64,000 bases of DNA from Psococerastis gibbosa (GCA_963971405.1 OZ020485.1:42467469-42531468), one strand, 5' to 3'. Positions 11,150 through 21,984 are shown, numbered from the stretch's first letter. The notes: generated by a model from the letters alone, not told the origin. Translations and numbers: made by a program.

Positions 11150-12132
11150 TACGCTGCAGGTCTCCTTTTGTATAGGTTTGTGAACGATGCCTCCGGGATT
11201 TCATTGATTAAATTTACACAGTATGTCAGTGTAGGGACTAATCATTTATTAAAGAGCGAACAGCAATTTAATGCAGGCTTCATTTGAAGCAGCTGAGTAA
11301 TAGCTTCAGGCATCAGCAACAGTGTTGATGAATCCAAATACAATACCATGGGCCTAAATGCGTCCCCCACTCTCGGAATAGCCCCCCCCCCCTGCTGTGG
11401 CCATTTTTATAATACCTGCGGATTTTATGCATGCACATCTAAATAGGACGAGGGATTTCTTTTTTTACTAAAAAATTCACGTCAACCGGTAACAAGGTGT
11501 CAACCAGTACAAGTATTAAATTGAAACCCATAATTTTGTTTTTCCTAAATAATGTTGCTCCGCCTTCATTTTTTGGATAACTTCATTCTGGGGGGTTTTT
11601 ATACCCCCAAAAACCGTCCAAAACGACTAATAAAGGTTTTTTTATTTTTTTTATTTTTAAAATCACATAAAATGTAGGTGATATTATAATGTTAGCAAAT
11701 CCCACTAGGTCACATACCCCTTGATAGTTTGATTCAGGGTGTAAACGTAATAAAGCGACGTATTATTCTGCAGTATGCGTACGGTAAGTAAAATATCATA
11801 TATTTCTTCAAATCAGTCCACTTTTGGTAGACGGGCCTACCTAATTACCTATACCTCAAATCATTATTGCCCAGATACACTTAAAAAACAGATTGAAGTG
11901 GTGATTGGTAAAGCGCACGCCCGGAAAAGGTACGAGAGGCGTCCGCGAACGGAATCTATCGCACGTGGCCGCTGCGGTATCACAGCCACGCGTTCGTACC
12001 GCCGCGGAGTTGGTGTTACGTTATAGAAGAAATAGATTATGAATGGTGACCAAACGGTTAGTTCAATATATAGAATTTTTGGGAAATTTGTGCAAAATAG
12101 GCTACTTTAACCAATATTTTTAGGACATGTTA
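11150..12132. other. No gene seen; H-like fragment and a GC-rich stretch
   Basis: At 11,560-11,760 the sequence ggggggtttttatacccccaaaaaccgtccaaaacg ... ccccttgatagtttgattcagggtgtaaa is a diverged relative of family H. At 11,900-12,020 there is a markedly GC-rich, CpG-rich stretch within an 83-codon frame (11,775-12,026) rich in Arg. I recognise no domain and would not call it a gene. Confidence 0.4.
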
Positions 12133-12320
12133 GGACATGTAGAGTACCTAGTGGTACGGACTCTGACTTTCACCCAAAAGTTCGTTCGTGTCCTACGGTA
12201 GTTTAATTTTCTGGTCATGCTTCGGAGGGCTTTCCTAGTTGAGTGTAAGAGAGGGCTATATAGCCCTAAATCCGCTAGGTTGGCTTGGTAATAGAAAAAA
12301 AGTAATTATTATTATTTTTT
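12133..12320 (+). repeat. Family A SINE, forward copy
   Basis: Contains gtacggactctgactttcacccaaaag and the body ggagggctttcctagttgagtgtaagagagggct, ending ccgctaggttggcttggtaatagaa with an A-rich tail. The B box is degraded (gttcgtgtccta). Confidence 0.75.
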
Positions 12321-12334
12321 TCTTCATTTCTTCT

Positions 12335-12826
12335 TAAAATAGTTAATCGCTTAGAAACAATTTAATGAGTGTATCCGATTAACCTATTCAATCGCCTCAC
12401 TAAGTATCCTAATAAGCTGCGCGGATCTAGAATGAGACCGAGGAGGGGACTAAGATTAAATTTCGAATTTGTTTTGAAAAATAAGGCTGAAATATTGGGG
12501 TTTTACGCATTTTCAGAGCAATAAGTGTTCTATATTATGAGGAATTAATACAATTGAGCACAAGGGGGGCACGGGGGCCTCTCCCGGGAGAAAATTTGTG
12601 AAAAATAGGACTGAAATAGTGGGGTTTTACACATTTTGAGGACCCTAATGGGGGGGGGGGCTATAGCCCCCATAGCCTTCCCCCTAGATCCGCGCCTGCA
12701 GTAATAAGTACTTGTGTCGAGTTACAACAAGTCGCCGACAGTCCGACCGCAAGGTGTGTAGAGGCTCGCACAAGTGCAAGCACGGCTACATGCTACCACC
12801 TTGCCACCGAAGTCACTGTAGCATTT
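12335..12826 (-). repeat. Family E repeat, reverse, split by a hAT MITE
   Basis: 12,335-12,416 holds the body (gtatccgattaacctattcaatcgcctcac) and 12,702-12,826 holds the head region (gtacttgtgtcgagttac ... caccttgccaccgaagtc). Together they form one reverse E copy interrupted by 12,417-12,701. Confidence 0.65.
12417..12701. mobile_element. G-run hAT-type MITE in family E
   Basis: Ends CTGCGCGGATCTAG and CTAGATCCGCGCCTGCAG are imperfect inverted repeats. The 7-mer TAATAAG occurs immediately left (12,410-12,416) and right (12,702-12,708). A run of G followed by ctatagcccccatag lies near the right end. The intact E copies elsewhere show the empty site. Confidence 0.7.
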
Positions 12827-13758
12827 TTATCTTTTTATCTAATTTCTATAAGAGAAGAGATCCATGCGCACGTTTGCGTGGTTAGGTGAGGTTTTGTGAA
12901 AGGTGGTGTTGATTGTGTTTTGGCAAATTGCTATCAGGGGTTCCATAGTTTTATATAGGAGAGATGGGTCATTCGTTTATGGTCAAAACATTGTATTCTA
13001 ATTTTGGGGGCCACACCCCTTTGTAAAAATGTATCAAGTGGCCCCAGGATTCAAAAAAAATATTTTTGCCGCGCTCGAATGTCCCATATCTCTTAAAGAG
13101 AACTCTAGATCGCACTGGACAATGAGGTTGCCCGGGGACCGTCTAAAACAGTTTGCCATCTGTGCATAGGTAAAGAAATAAATTTCAATATCTTTAAATT
13201 CCATAAACGTAGGACATACAGCCGGAATTTATTTCGTTTCGAGACCTGTCAGCTAGTATCATTTTATTCTTCTTCTTTAAATAATAATAATAATAAAGTC
13301 TTTATTAAAAAAAAAATTGTGTAGATGCAGCGAGATTAGGGCCTATGGCGCTCTCTTACACCTAACTTTTTCTGCTTAGCGCCGAGGTTTGTCCAAAACT
13401 GAACCACATAGTGTAATAATAATAAACTTTATTTTAATTAATAAATGATATGGGAGACCTAGGTCATCCCATTCACAATATACAAGAAATTGCGTTACAA
13501 ATTACAGTAACAATGCATAGACATACAGTTACAATTTCAGTTCAGATGTACTAGTGTCTTCATCTACAACTTTCTTACACAGTATTGCCTCCTCTTTCAT
13601 ATTATAAAACCAATTGCCAGGCAACGACGTAATGATAATTTTCTTCCTTCCGTCATGCCTCACAGATGTTATGGAAAGGCTGTCTTGCGGCTAACTTGTG
13701 GAAATTTGAGACTTATTAATAATCGACCAGAGCATAAAATATGCTTGGCGTAATACCG
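12827..13758. other. No gene seen; possible LINE tails
   Basis: aataataataataaagtctttatt (13,279) and taataataataaactttatttt (13,414) look like poly-A signal and tail sequences of reverse-oriented LINEs followed by unrelated 3'-UTR-like sequence. I could not confirm a coding segment. Confidence 0.3.
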
Positions 13759-13760
13759 TT

Positions 13761-14148
13761 AAGGCGCCCATTCCATTGACCGGCTAGGGCTATTTCCAAA
13801 AACAGTGACGTGGTAGCAGACATTCAAGACTTAGGTTTCGTTTCCACCGATCTCGCATTGCAGAATGCAAATGACATTGACGGAAATTAGAATTTTTCTT
13901 TTTATAGAAATCTATTAAAATGTTTGTACTTAACATATCCCATGACACCATTTTTTAATTTTAGTTTGTTTGTTTGTGATTTTACTGTATGATCATTGAT
14001 CAATTTTAACTATGGCATAGAGGAAAATAAACATTTCCGTCAATTCTGCAATGCGAGGTCGGTGGTAACGCCACCAAAGTCTTGAATGTCTGCTACCACG
14101 TCACCGTTGTTGGAAATAGCCCTAGCCGGTCAATGGAATGGGCGCCTT
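13761..14148. mobile_element. Family B MITE, copy 4
   Basis: Full-length copy with ends AGGCGCCCATTCCATTGACC and GGTCAATGGAATGGGCGCCT. The flanks read TTA before and TAA after, so TA (or TTAA) lies symmetrically at both borders. A 68-codon frame that overlaps its right end is a chance frame. Confidence 0.8.
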
Positions 14149-14414
14149 AAGTCAGATCCTTATACTTCAATAACGAAGCGGACGTCAAAATATGTTTTCT
14201 ATCTTATTGACAGCCCTGTCAAACTATGTTTTACTAACAACTGTGCCGATGAAAGCTTTATGTTTACAGTATATTCTGCTATTCCTATCTAACCCGCTTA
14301 TTAAATGTAATGATGCTAAGTGGTGGCTACGGTAATAAGACGTAAACTGTAGTGTAGTAGGAATTGGGCGTGAGGGGTGGTTACCAGGGTCGGGGGTTCA
14401 AACCGGTAAGTTCT

Positions 14415-14635
14415 GAAAAAATAAATAAATAAATAAGGACTTTTTTGTTCTATTACTACGCCTAACCAGCGGAGTTAGGGTTATAAAGCTCTCTCTTACA
14501 CTAACTTAGGAAGGCCCGGGACCGCCTGCTTTACATCCCCTCCGAAGCATGGCCAGAAAATGTAGGAAGTGTAGGACTCGAACCAACAACCTTTCGGGTG
14601 AAAGTCAGAGTCCGTACCACTACTCTACATGTCTT
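14415..14635 (-). repeat. Family A SINE, reverse copy
   Basis: (AAAT)n tail at 14,418-14,437, then the body and the tRNA-like head ending in gtaccactactctacatgtc. The B box, read in reverse, is ggactcgaaccaacaacc. Confidence 0.8.
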
Positions 14636-14889
14636 GACAAAAATAACAGGTGTTAAAGGTAGGTTTCTCAACCTTTCCACCTATACCTGTATAGTCTATA
14701 AAAACAATTTAAACCAATTAAAACTCTACTAATTATTCTCAGTAAAATAAAAATTATTCTAAACGTAATTAAAATATTTTTTAACACCTTTTCAGGGATC
14801 GTTATTAACCCACAGACAAATGAATTTAATTCTGGTTCTGATAGAGCTGTCCTCCACTCAAACCACAGCAGAAGGATCTACTGTTGCTT

Positions 14890-15185
14890 CTAACACCTGC
14901 TTTCAGCATTTCTGCTTTAAGCAACCCTGTCAGTCTGGCGGGGGGAGTGAGTCTGTTTGTTAACTTGAGGCACCCTAAGGGCAGACTCTTTCACCTCGGG
15001 CAAAGGGGAGTTGACAAACAGGGTGGACCTCCTGATTATAGTGGATGCCGAACCACTTAGGGAACATGGTAAAGTCACACGATTAAATCGGAGGTGACCA
15101 GGATTCGACACGCACGTAGACTGACTGGTATAGTCGGCGCGTTATAATGTCCCACCATGTTCCCCTGTGAAGAATCTACTCGAAC
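14890..15185 (-). repeat. Family G retroposon, reverse copy
   Basis: Matches the copies at 1,246 and 50,417: tttctgctttaagcaaccctgtcagtctggcggggggagtgagtctg, tggacctcctgattatagtgg, gtcacacgattaaatcgg, gtcccaccatgttccc. The far end is truncated compared with the 50.4-kb copy. Confidence 0.7.
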
Positions 15186-15774
15186 CTTCATGGTTTGAAA
15201 TTTTACCACCCAATTTTCTGGCAACCAGTTTTATTGAAAAGTTTAGCACCATGTACTTTAAAAAAAACAAAACGATAAATGTATATATTGTACCTCCAAA
15301 GGGTTAGTTCGTTCAAGACATCATTTTTGTTATTTGGTGAAGGGGAAGTCAACCGAGATTGTTCATTTAATTAGCATTCAATTGCTTAAGAGGAATCTGG
15401 CCACGGTGATAAGGATCACTGGATCATTCCAAAATAGGTTGGTTTATTTTTTTATCGTTCACTGAATACCTAAGTTATTTAAGTAATTGTAAGAGTGGCC
15501 GAAAGGCCCAAAATTCGTCCATATGGAACATAAAGCCATTTTCTTTTTTCTTTAAGTTATAATGATTTGATCTGTTCAATTTGCAGATGCATGGTACTAC
15601 GAGAAAAATTTTAGTTTTGCTATAGGGGGATTTCCCCTGATAGGCGAGAGAAATTCTTGAATTTATGCAAAAATTATAGCTTCAAAAATAAAGAACTCCT
15701 TATAATATGGTGTTTGAAATAGCCTTCTACCAATTGAATGGATGATATCATTATAACTCAAGTACCGGTATTAT
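15186..15774. other. No gene seen
   Basis: Includes gagtggccgaaaggcccaaaattcgtcc (15,493), also found at 33,345-33,373, so a short unnamed repeat is present. No coding potential. Confidence 0.35.
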
Positions 15775-15945
15775 AAATAAATAAATAATGACTTTTCTTC
15801 TATTACTAAACAGACCTAGCGGAGTTAGGGTTATAAAGCCCTCCCTTACACTCAACTAGGAAGGCCCGGGACCGCCTGCTTTATATACCCTCCGAAGCAT
15901 GGCCAGAAAATCCGAATTCTGTGGACTCGAACCACCAACCTTATA
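15775..15945 (-). repeat. Family A SINE, reverse, head truncated
   Basis: The tail and body are typical but the copy stops at the B-box region (gactcgaaccaccaacc) and is joined directly to a family F copy. The outer part of the tRNA head is missing. Confidence 0.7.
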
Positions 15946-15949
15946 GTCT

Positions 15950-16200
15950 GTTCTGATCCTCTTTATGGACTTTTTATGGACCCAGGCCTACTTATAGTGG
16001 CCCATAGGTCCCTTGTCCAATGCCAACGACTCCATGGATTTCGGACATTATTTGTATTGTTTCCGTATGAATTTTTTAGCCATTGGCAAACTGGTATACG
16101 TTCGCGATGTCAACCTACACCGGCTACAAACGATAATGGACAAGCTGAGACAAGCACTGAAACAGGCGAAAGCACGACTTAACCAAGTACAGATACCAAG
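15950..16200 (+). repeat. Family F repeat, forward copy
   Basis: Conserved blocks cttatagtggcccataggtcccttgtccaatgcc, attgtttccgtatgaatttt, gccattggcaaactgg, gatgtcaacctacaccggctacaa and caagctgagacaagc. The overlapping 68-69 codon frames are repeat sequence. The family has no visible tRNA head and its class is unknown. Confidence 0.65.
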
Positions 16201-16204
16201 AAAA

Positions 16205-16440
16205 CAGTCACCAACCTTATAAATAAATAAATAAGGACTTTTGTTCTATTACTAAGCCAACCTAGCGGAGTGAGGGCCTTAAAGCCCTCCCTCTCTTATA
16301 CTCAACTAGGAAGGCCCGAGACCGCCTGCTTTACATGCCATCCGAAGCATGGCCAGAAAATGTAGGAAGTGTAGGACTTGAACGAACAACCTTCTGGTGA
16401 AAGTCAGAGTCCGTACCACTACTCTACATGTCTTGACTAG
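16205..16440 (-). repeat. Family A SINE, reverse copy
   Basis: Complete-looking copy with AAAT tail, body and head, ending gtccgtaccactactctacatgtctt. A second, badly decayed head fragment follows at 16,440-16,495. Confidence 0.75.
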
Positions 16441-16699
16441 TTTCGGGTGGAGTTCCGAGGCCGTGCTACCACTCTATACATGCCCTCACAAAGTATTAAC
16501 ATAAATAAAAATTATAAGCCAACCTGTTTTGGGGTGATCCAAGGGGGGGCGGGCGTGGGCAAGGACAATGTCAAGAGACAGCTTTCTCTTAATGAATGAT
16601 CCAATTGTCCTCTTCAGTCTCCTCACTAAGTAACATAATACATGAGCTGAGTAACAGACCGTTGCGTTGTTTGTAATTTATAATGCTGCAATATAATGA

Positions 16700-16935
16700 A
16701 TAAAGCATTACCTTTATGCAATTAAGTAAGCACTCAGACCTGTTCGGTTAGATAGTTGTGTAGCTGTGCTAACCTGTCTAGCAATACGAATCATGTCAAT
16801 AAGAGCATAAGTAGAGGATTTAGAATGAAATGCACTTGTCGGGACTTGTGGTCCAGCGGTTAAGACGTCACCCCAGTTATAGGAGTAAATCGTGGGTTCG
16901 AATCCCACCAAGTCCAGTTTTTTCTTTATCCGCTA
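16700..16935 (+). repeat. Family C element with a tRNA-like segment
   Basis: Shares ttagatagttgtgtagctgtgctaacctgtcta and cgaatcatgtc...gagcata with the two copies at 19.3-20.1 kb, then a tRNA-like segment and taatttccg. Three copies in the window make it a repeat family. Confidence 0.65.
16842..16915 (+). tRNA. tRNA-like segment within family C (pseudo-tRNA)
   Basis: A 74-nt segment with complementary 7-base ends GGACTTG and CAAGTCC, an A-box-like GTGGTCCAGCGG and a perfect T arm GTGGG-TTCGAAT-CCCAC containing the B box GGTTCGAATCC. The anticodon arm does not pair cleanly by eye. Because two further copies occur within repeats, it is more likely a SINE promoter or pseudo-tRNA than a working tRNA gene. 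Confidence 0.4.
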
Positions 16936-17487
16936 ATTTCCGTTGTTTGCAAGTTTAGATTTCCGATTTGTCAGTTGTATATTTGGAGCTTTATGAATCT
17001 TTCAGAATCTGCGTTCGCAATATTCAATAGGCGCGAATAATTAAATGACCAATGCTTGCACTAGACAAGGAGAAACCCGTTGTACAAAGTTGCGCACCCC
17101 CCCCCCCAAAAAAACAAAAAAAAACAACGTTAATAAATTTTTCAGTACATAGCTCCTCGGACCCATAATTCACTTCCAGGTGGTGTAATTAAAGAGCTAT
17201 CAATGAGTCAGTTTTCAAAAAAACTAAAATAGTTTTTGATAACCTCGGAAAATTATCTTCCCGGTATGATTTAGATGTACGAGTAGTTATATTTAAATGA
17301 ATATGCATGTTTTCTTGAAGAAAAATAAACATTACCATTTACCATTTGGACCCGTTAGGCCATTGTCACGTCTTTCATATATCTATCTTTCGTATTTTTA
17401 TTTTGCTGTCTCCCTAGAATGGTGTTAGTCTTTACAATACCTACTTTCAGAATGTTGTCTCAATAAGTTATTCCATAGAGAGAACAA
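16936..17487. other. No gene seen
   Basis: AT-rich with a C run near 17,098; no frame or repeat recognised. Confidence 0.35.
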
Positions 17488-17690
17488 TTCAACAAGCAGC
17501 TGGAATGGTTCGGCCACGTCCAAAGGATGGACGAGAATAGGACCACCCGGAGGTTGGCGGAAGCAAGACCACAAGGTTGGAGAATTGAACAACTCGCCGG
17601 AGCAAGGAAAACAATGGCCGAGCTCAAGAAGTTAGCGTCGGACCGGGGTGAGTTCAAGAAATGGGTACGGGGCACTAAGAGGGATGAGGA
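17488..17690 (+). pseudogene. LINE ORF2 C-terminal fragment
   Basis: One open frame encodes LEWFGHVQRMDENRTTRR, then further basic sequence with KTMAELKKLASDRGEFKKW. The WFGHVQRM motif and the final DRGEFKKW block are typical of the C-terminal tail of non-LTR retrotransposon polyproteins from arthropods. Only the last ~65 residues remain; there is no RT domain. A purine tract follows, as at other LINE 3' ends. Confidence 0.65.
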
Positions 17691-17772
17691 AGAAGAAGAA
17701 AATGAAGGAGAAGATGAAGAAGAAGAAGAAAAAGAAGATGAAGACGAAAAAGAAGAAGAAGAAGAAAAAGAA
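17686..17772 (+). repeat. (GAA)n microsatellite after LINE fragment
   Basis: Imperfect GAA/GAT repeats that translate as an acidic Glu/Asp tract. It is probably an expanded LINE 3' tail and not a protein-coding acidic domain. Confidence 0.8.
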
Positions 17773-18174
17773 GTTTCAATAAGTAGTGTCAATTTCAGAA
17801 AACACACCACGTATACCCTATATCAATGTCACGTCGTCTGGACAACCAAACTGGGACGGTAGACTAGAGGATGCAAACCATTCAAAGGCAGGATAAAGCT
17901 AGAGATGTTTGCTCAGGAGGAAACCTCGCTCACCCAAATGATTTTCATCCCCTCTATTATTTCATTCAACTCCCTGCGCTGCTTCCTCTCCTGTACTCTT
18001 TTTATCCAAAGATATAGAATCCCCCCCGCAGTAAATTAACCATTTTGTTGTATACGTACTATATACTCTGACCTAAAAAGTACCTATTGCTACACATTAC
18101 TGTTTGGGAACAGCCTTTAAAGTTACACCAAGATTTCGGTGCAACATGGACAGCATTGCCTTTGTGCCTATTTG
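17773..18174. other. No gene seen
   Basis: No long frame or recognised repeat. Confidence 0.3.
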
Positions 18175-18525
18175 TGCCATACCAAATTGAAACCACCAGA
18201 ACAGAGCTTGTTCCAAACTCCAGCAAACTTGGGGATCATAGTGGGACATGAAAGCGTGCTGAGACTACCAGCTAGCCTATGTGCGTGTTAAGTCCCGGTA
18301 ATTTCCGAATTAATCAAGTGACTTTAACATGTTCCCCTAGTAGTTCGGAATCCGCTATAATCAGGAGATCCACCCTGTCAGTCAACTCCCCTTCTACTCG
18401 AGGTGGGCCCTTAGGGTGCCTCATAAGTTAATAACGGACTCACTCCCCCACGCCAGTCTGACAGGGTTGCTTAAAGCAAAAATGCTGAAAGCAGGCGTTG
18501 GGAAACAAACAAACAAATAACATTG
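18175..18525 (+). repeat. Family G retroposon, forward copy
   Basis: Contains ccagaacagagcttgttccaaact, ttcggaatccgctataatcaggagatccaccctgtcagtcaactcccc, tagggtgcctcataagtta, gtctgacagggttgcttaaagcaaaaatgctgaaagcagg, then an AAC-type tail (aaacaaacaaacaaataac). Forward orientation of the family. Confidence 0.7.
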
Positions 18526-19295
18526 TCATTACCATTAAGGGCGAATTAGTGTATTTGAAATGTGGCTATACAGACGAATGCTACACATATCTTGGACAGA
18601 TCGCGCCTCTAATGCCGAGATCCTGAGGTGAATGTATACAGAAGGACTGCGGACGATTAAGAAACTGAAACTAACATACTTCTGATGAATAACGAATTAA
18701 ATTGCCTTCTGAATATTCCAAGGAAAGATAGGACTGAGTTGCCGACAGAAGAAGAATATCCTGGTTGAAAACCTGAGGCAGTGGTTTGGCTAGAGCGCGA
18801 CTTCCCTTTCCAGAGCAGCAGTCTCCAAGGTCAAAATTGCTATGATGATCGCCAATCATCGATAGAAGAGGCATATATGAAGAAGGAGAGGAATACTTAA
18901 TCGTACACGCCCAATATTAGTTTTTTGTTCAAAATCAAATTTCACCAGGAAATATAATTTTAGAGCTATAAAAAATACCTTTGCCCTTGGAAGAAATACT
19001 CCTCTACATTTTAATACATAACATGTGGCCGTCACTAACGCTCATTGGCCAGTTTTTATATTCTTTAAATTCTGGATGCCTGCGCTATCTGTTTTTTTTT
19101 TCGAACGAAGTTCAATCATTTTGCCAATCGGTGCAATGGACGGGCACGTATCATACTATATAGCAAAATGTGCAGCACCACTTTTTCTAAGGGATGTGAT
19201 GTACTCGATATTTCTATGTTTCATGGGATTTTAATATCCTTTACAACTGTAAAATTGTCCACCATTAAAATTAGAATTTCAATGGTAAGTTAATC
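18526..19295. other. No gene seen
   Basis: 60-69 codon frames at 18,671-18,874 and 18,981-19,234 have no recognisable domain. The first part (18,550-18,620, tggctatacagacgaatgctac) may be LINE-derived, but I could not establish a frame. Confidence 0.3.
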
Positions 19296-19545
19296 CTGAA
19301 ATTAGTGGATAAATAAAAACTGGACTTGGCGGGATTCGAATTCACGATCTACGCCTAACCGGGGCGTCGTCTTAACCGCTCGACCACAATCCCGCACAAG
19401 GACAGTAAATGAATATCCTCTACTAATATATGCTCGTATTTTGACATGATTCGTAATGTTAGACAGGTTAGCACAGCTACACAACTATCTAACTGAACAA
19501 GTCTGTGAGCTTACTTAATGCCATAAAGGCAATGCTTTACATGTA
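19296..19545 (-). repeat. Family C element, reverse copy
   Basis: 19,321-19,398 is the tRNA-like segment in reverse (ggacttggcgggattcgaattcacg ... cgctcgaccacaatcccgca), followed by gtaatgttagacaggttagcacagc and aagtctgtgagcttacttaatgc. It is the mirror image of the forward copy that follows. Confidence 0.65.
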
Positions 19546-20160
19546 AATTAAGTAAGCTCACTGACTTGTTCAGTTAGATAGTTGTGTAGCTGTACTAACC
19601 TGTCTAACATTACGAATCATGTCGAAATACGAGCATATAAGGCGCCCATTCCACCGACTGGCTAGGGCTATTTACAAAAACAGTGACGTGGTAGCAGACA
19701 TTCAAGACTTAGGCGGGGTTTCCATCGACCTCGTATTGCAGAATTGACGGAAATGTTTATTTTCCTCTATGCCATAGTTAAAATTGATCAATGATCATAC
19801 AGTAAAATCACAAACAAACTAAAATTAAAAAATATCGTCATGGGATATGTTAAGTACAAACATTTTAATAGATTTCTATAAAAAGAAAAATTCTAATTTC
19901 CGTCAATGTCTTTTGAATTCTGCAATGCGAGGTCGGTGGAAACGCCACCTAAGTCTTGAATGTCTGCTACCACGTCACCGTTTTTGTAAATAGCCCTAGC
20001 CGGTCGGTGGAATGGGCGCCTTAGTAGAGGATATACATCAACTATTCTTGTGCGGGCTTGTGGTCGAACGGCTAAGACGACGCCCCGGTTAGGCGTCGAT
20101 CGTGGATTCGAATCCCGCCAAGTCCAGTTTCTATTTATCCTCTAATTTCAGTTATAACGT
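19546..20160 (+). repeat. Family C element, forward, split by a B MITE
   Basis: 19,546-19,639 holds aagtaagctcactgacttgttcagttag ... cgaaatacgagcata. 20,022-20,160 holds the tRNA-like segment gggcttgtggtcgaacggctaagacgacgc ... gattcgaatcccgccaagtcc. Between them sits family B copy 5. With the reverse copy it forms a large inverted pair around a ~25 bp centre. Confidence 0.65.
19640..20021. mobile_element. Family B MITE, copy 5
   Basis: Clean copy, AGGCGCCCATTCCACCGACT ... CGGTCGGTGGAATGGGCGCCT, with TA on each side (gca-TA / TA-gtag), inserted in the forward C element. The uninterrupted C copies show the empty site. Confidence 0.85.
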
Positions 20161-20296
20161 GGAGGTTGCCTCTTCAACCAAAAGTTAATATAAAAGTCGG
20201 TGTTACATAGGGCCTACTCCATATAATTGTGCAATAATGTGTAAGTTTATCCTCTTCCTTTGGTGATAAGCCTGCAAAGTGGTCTAAAATAGACCC

Positions 20297-20457
20297 ACAC
20301 TTTTCTAAACACATACAAACAATTCAATGAATGTATCCGATTGAGCTCTTCAGTCGCCTCTGTAGGTTAGTACCCGTGTTTAGTTACGACACGTCTCCGA
20401 TCGCATGGCGCGTAGAGACTCGCTCAAGTACGCTACTAATTTGCCTTCGAGGTCGTT
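20297..20457 (-). repeat. Family E repeat, reverse copy
   Basis: acatacaaacaattcaatgaatgtatccgattgag, cagtcgcctctgtaggttagtaccc, cacgtctccgatcgcatggcg, ctcgctcaagtacgctac. Confidence 0.65.
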
Positions 20458-20469
20458 GCCTTACACAAG

Positions 20470-20585
20470 AAGGGTAGTTCGTTCGAGTCTCACATCTCCT
20501 ACAATTTCTCGACATGCTTCGGAGAGCATGAAAAACTGCCTCCCTAGCAGCGAAGTAGAAAGGGCTTTATAACTCTAACTCCACG
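20470..20585 (+). repeat. Family A SINE, degraded forward copy
   Basis: gtagttcgttcgagtctcac matches the B-box region, then gacatgcttcggagagcatg and agggctttataactctaactcc from the body. The head and tail are lost. Confidence 0.5.
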
Positions 20586-20872
20586 ACATTGTGGAAGGAG
20601 AAACGGAGGACGAATATGTTAAAATTGCCAATTAACAAGAGCGAAGGAGACCTCGTCCCTGATGTGCACAAAATTTCTCCATCCAAGCAGGAGAGTACCT
20701 TGTTTGTATAGCTGTAGCTCAGTGTACGTATCATAGCAGCTTGTGACTTTGTATAAGTTATATACACACTGAATTTGAAAACTATACAGCTTTTTATAAA
20801 AAAAACATCATGGGTTCCTTTTTCTGGTTTATTCTCTGTAGAGATTTTTATGATTTATTTTATTTTTTTATT
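20586..20872. other. No gene seen
   Basis: A 66-codon minus frame at 20,567-20,767 shows no domain. Confidence 0.3.
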
Positions 20873-21045
20873 TTTATTTAAAAAGATTAATCGCATACAA
20901 ACAATTTAATGAATGTATCCGATTGACCTCTTCAGTCGCCTCTGTAGGTTAGTACCCTTGTTGAGTTACGGCACGTCTCCGATCGCATGGCGTTTAATGA
21001 CTCGCACAAGTGCAAGCACGTTACCACCTGGCCATCGAAGTCGAT
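20873..21045 (-). repeat. Family E repeat, reverse copy
   Basis: aaaagattaatcgcatacaaacaatttaatgaatgtatccgattgacctcttcagtcgcctctgtagg, then the head region ending ccacctggccatcgaagtcg. Near complete. Confidence 0.7.
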
Positions 21046-21169
21046 AAGTCTACCTAGTTAATTCCAGTAATACGGAATTTCCGGAAGGCTTTGGAAGTAA
21101 GGTTTGAAAGTAGCTATAGCAGAGCGAGCAGCTATGGGTTCACTTAGTACATGTTCGCGTAAACGACCA

Positions 21170-21300
21170 TTTTCTGATCTTACTTCTGAGGGCATGTAAA
21201 GCAGGGGGTCCCCGGGCCTCCCTCTTTGAGTGTAAGAGGAGGCTGTAAAGCTCTAACTCTGCTAGACTGGCTAGTAATGTAATGAAAAGTAATTATTTAT
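21170..21300 (+). repeat. Family A SINE, 5'-truncated forward copy
   Basis: Only the body and tail remain: cttctgagggcatgtaaagcaggggg, gagtgtaagaggaggctgtaaagctctaactctgctag, ending in a TTTATTTATTATTTA tail. Confidence 0.6.
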
Positions 21301-21435
21301 TTATTATTTACCCAGGAAATCAGGTTCAGTAGGTGGTGTCGGATGGTGTAGTTGACTAACACGTTGCCCATGTAAGGCAAATAACGCTTAAACTAAATTT
21401 TCACGGGTTTCGTTTTCGGCTGCACCTATTGGTTT

Positions 21436-21698
21436 CAGTGCCGGATTAACCCCTGGGGGGCGGGGGTACAAGATATGTGGGGGCCGTGGGGGCAACTGGA
21501 AACTCCTCTAAAATTCACAAATTTACCAGCAAAACAAAAGAAAAACACATTATTTCCCACCAATTTCAAAACTTTTAATTTTTTTATATTTCTATCTAAA
21601 AAAAATCTCGTTTGGGGGGGGGGGCGGAATTATAGGCATTTCTGGGGGGGGGGCGGGGGCCTGTGCCCCAAGTGCCCTTGGGTGTTAATCCGGCACTG
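21436..21698. mobile_element. G-run hAT-type MITE, 263 bp
   Basis: Inverted ends CAGTGCCGGATTAA and TTAATCCGGCACTG. The flanking 8-mers are ATTGGTTT (21,428-21,435) and ATTGATTT (21,699-21,706), one mismatch apart. Several G runs lie inside. A 74-codon plus frame lies entirely within it and is not a gene. Confidence 0.8.
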
Positions 21699-21984
21699 AT
21701 TGATTTGCAAGGTTCGCATAATAATAGATTCAGCAGCGTGGTTTAACAAAAAATATTAGAACAGCATCTTCCTGTTTCCATGCAATTTTCAAAGTTATGA
21801 TAGGGGTACTCACACATCCAATGGTAATGGAATGTTAAATTGGAAATGAAGAGTAATTAAATAAAAATATATTGTATTTCTTGTTTCTTCCATTTCGTTC
21901 GCACTAGCGGATGTGTGAGTCTCAAAAATAGAAACACGGTAAGGTATGCCAAATGGCTGCGGAAACTTTTACGCTAGATCAACT

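Noticed and set aside
17527-17862. Acidic Glu/Asp-rich 111-codon protein
   Set aside because: The acidic part is a (GAA)n tract after a LINE C-terminal fragment, so it is not a protein domain.
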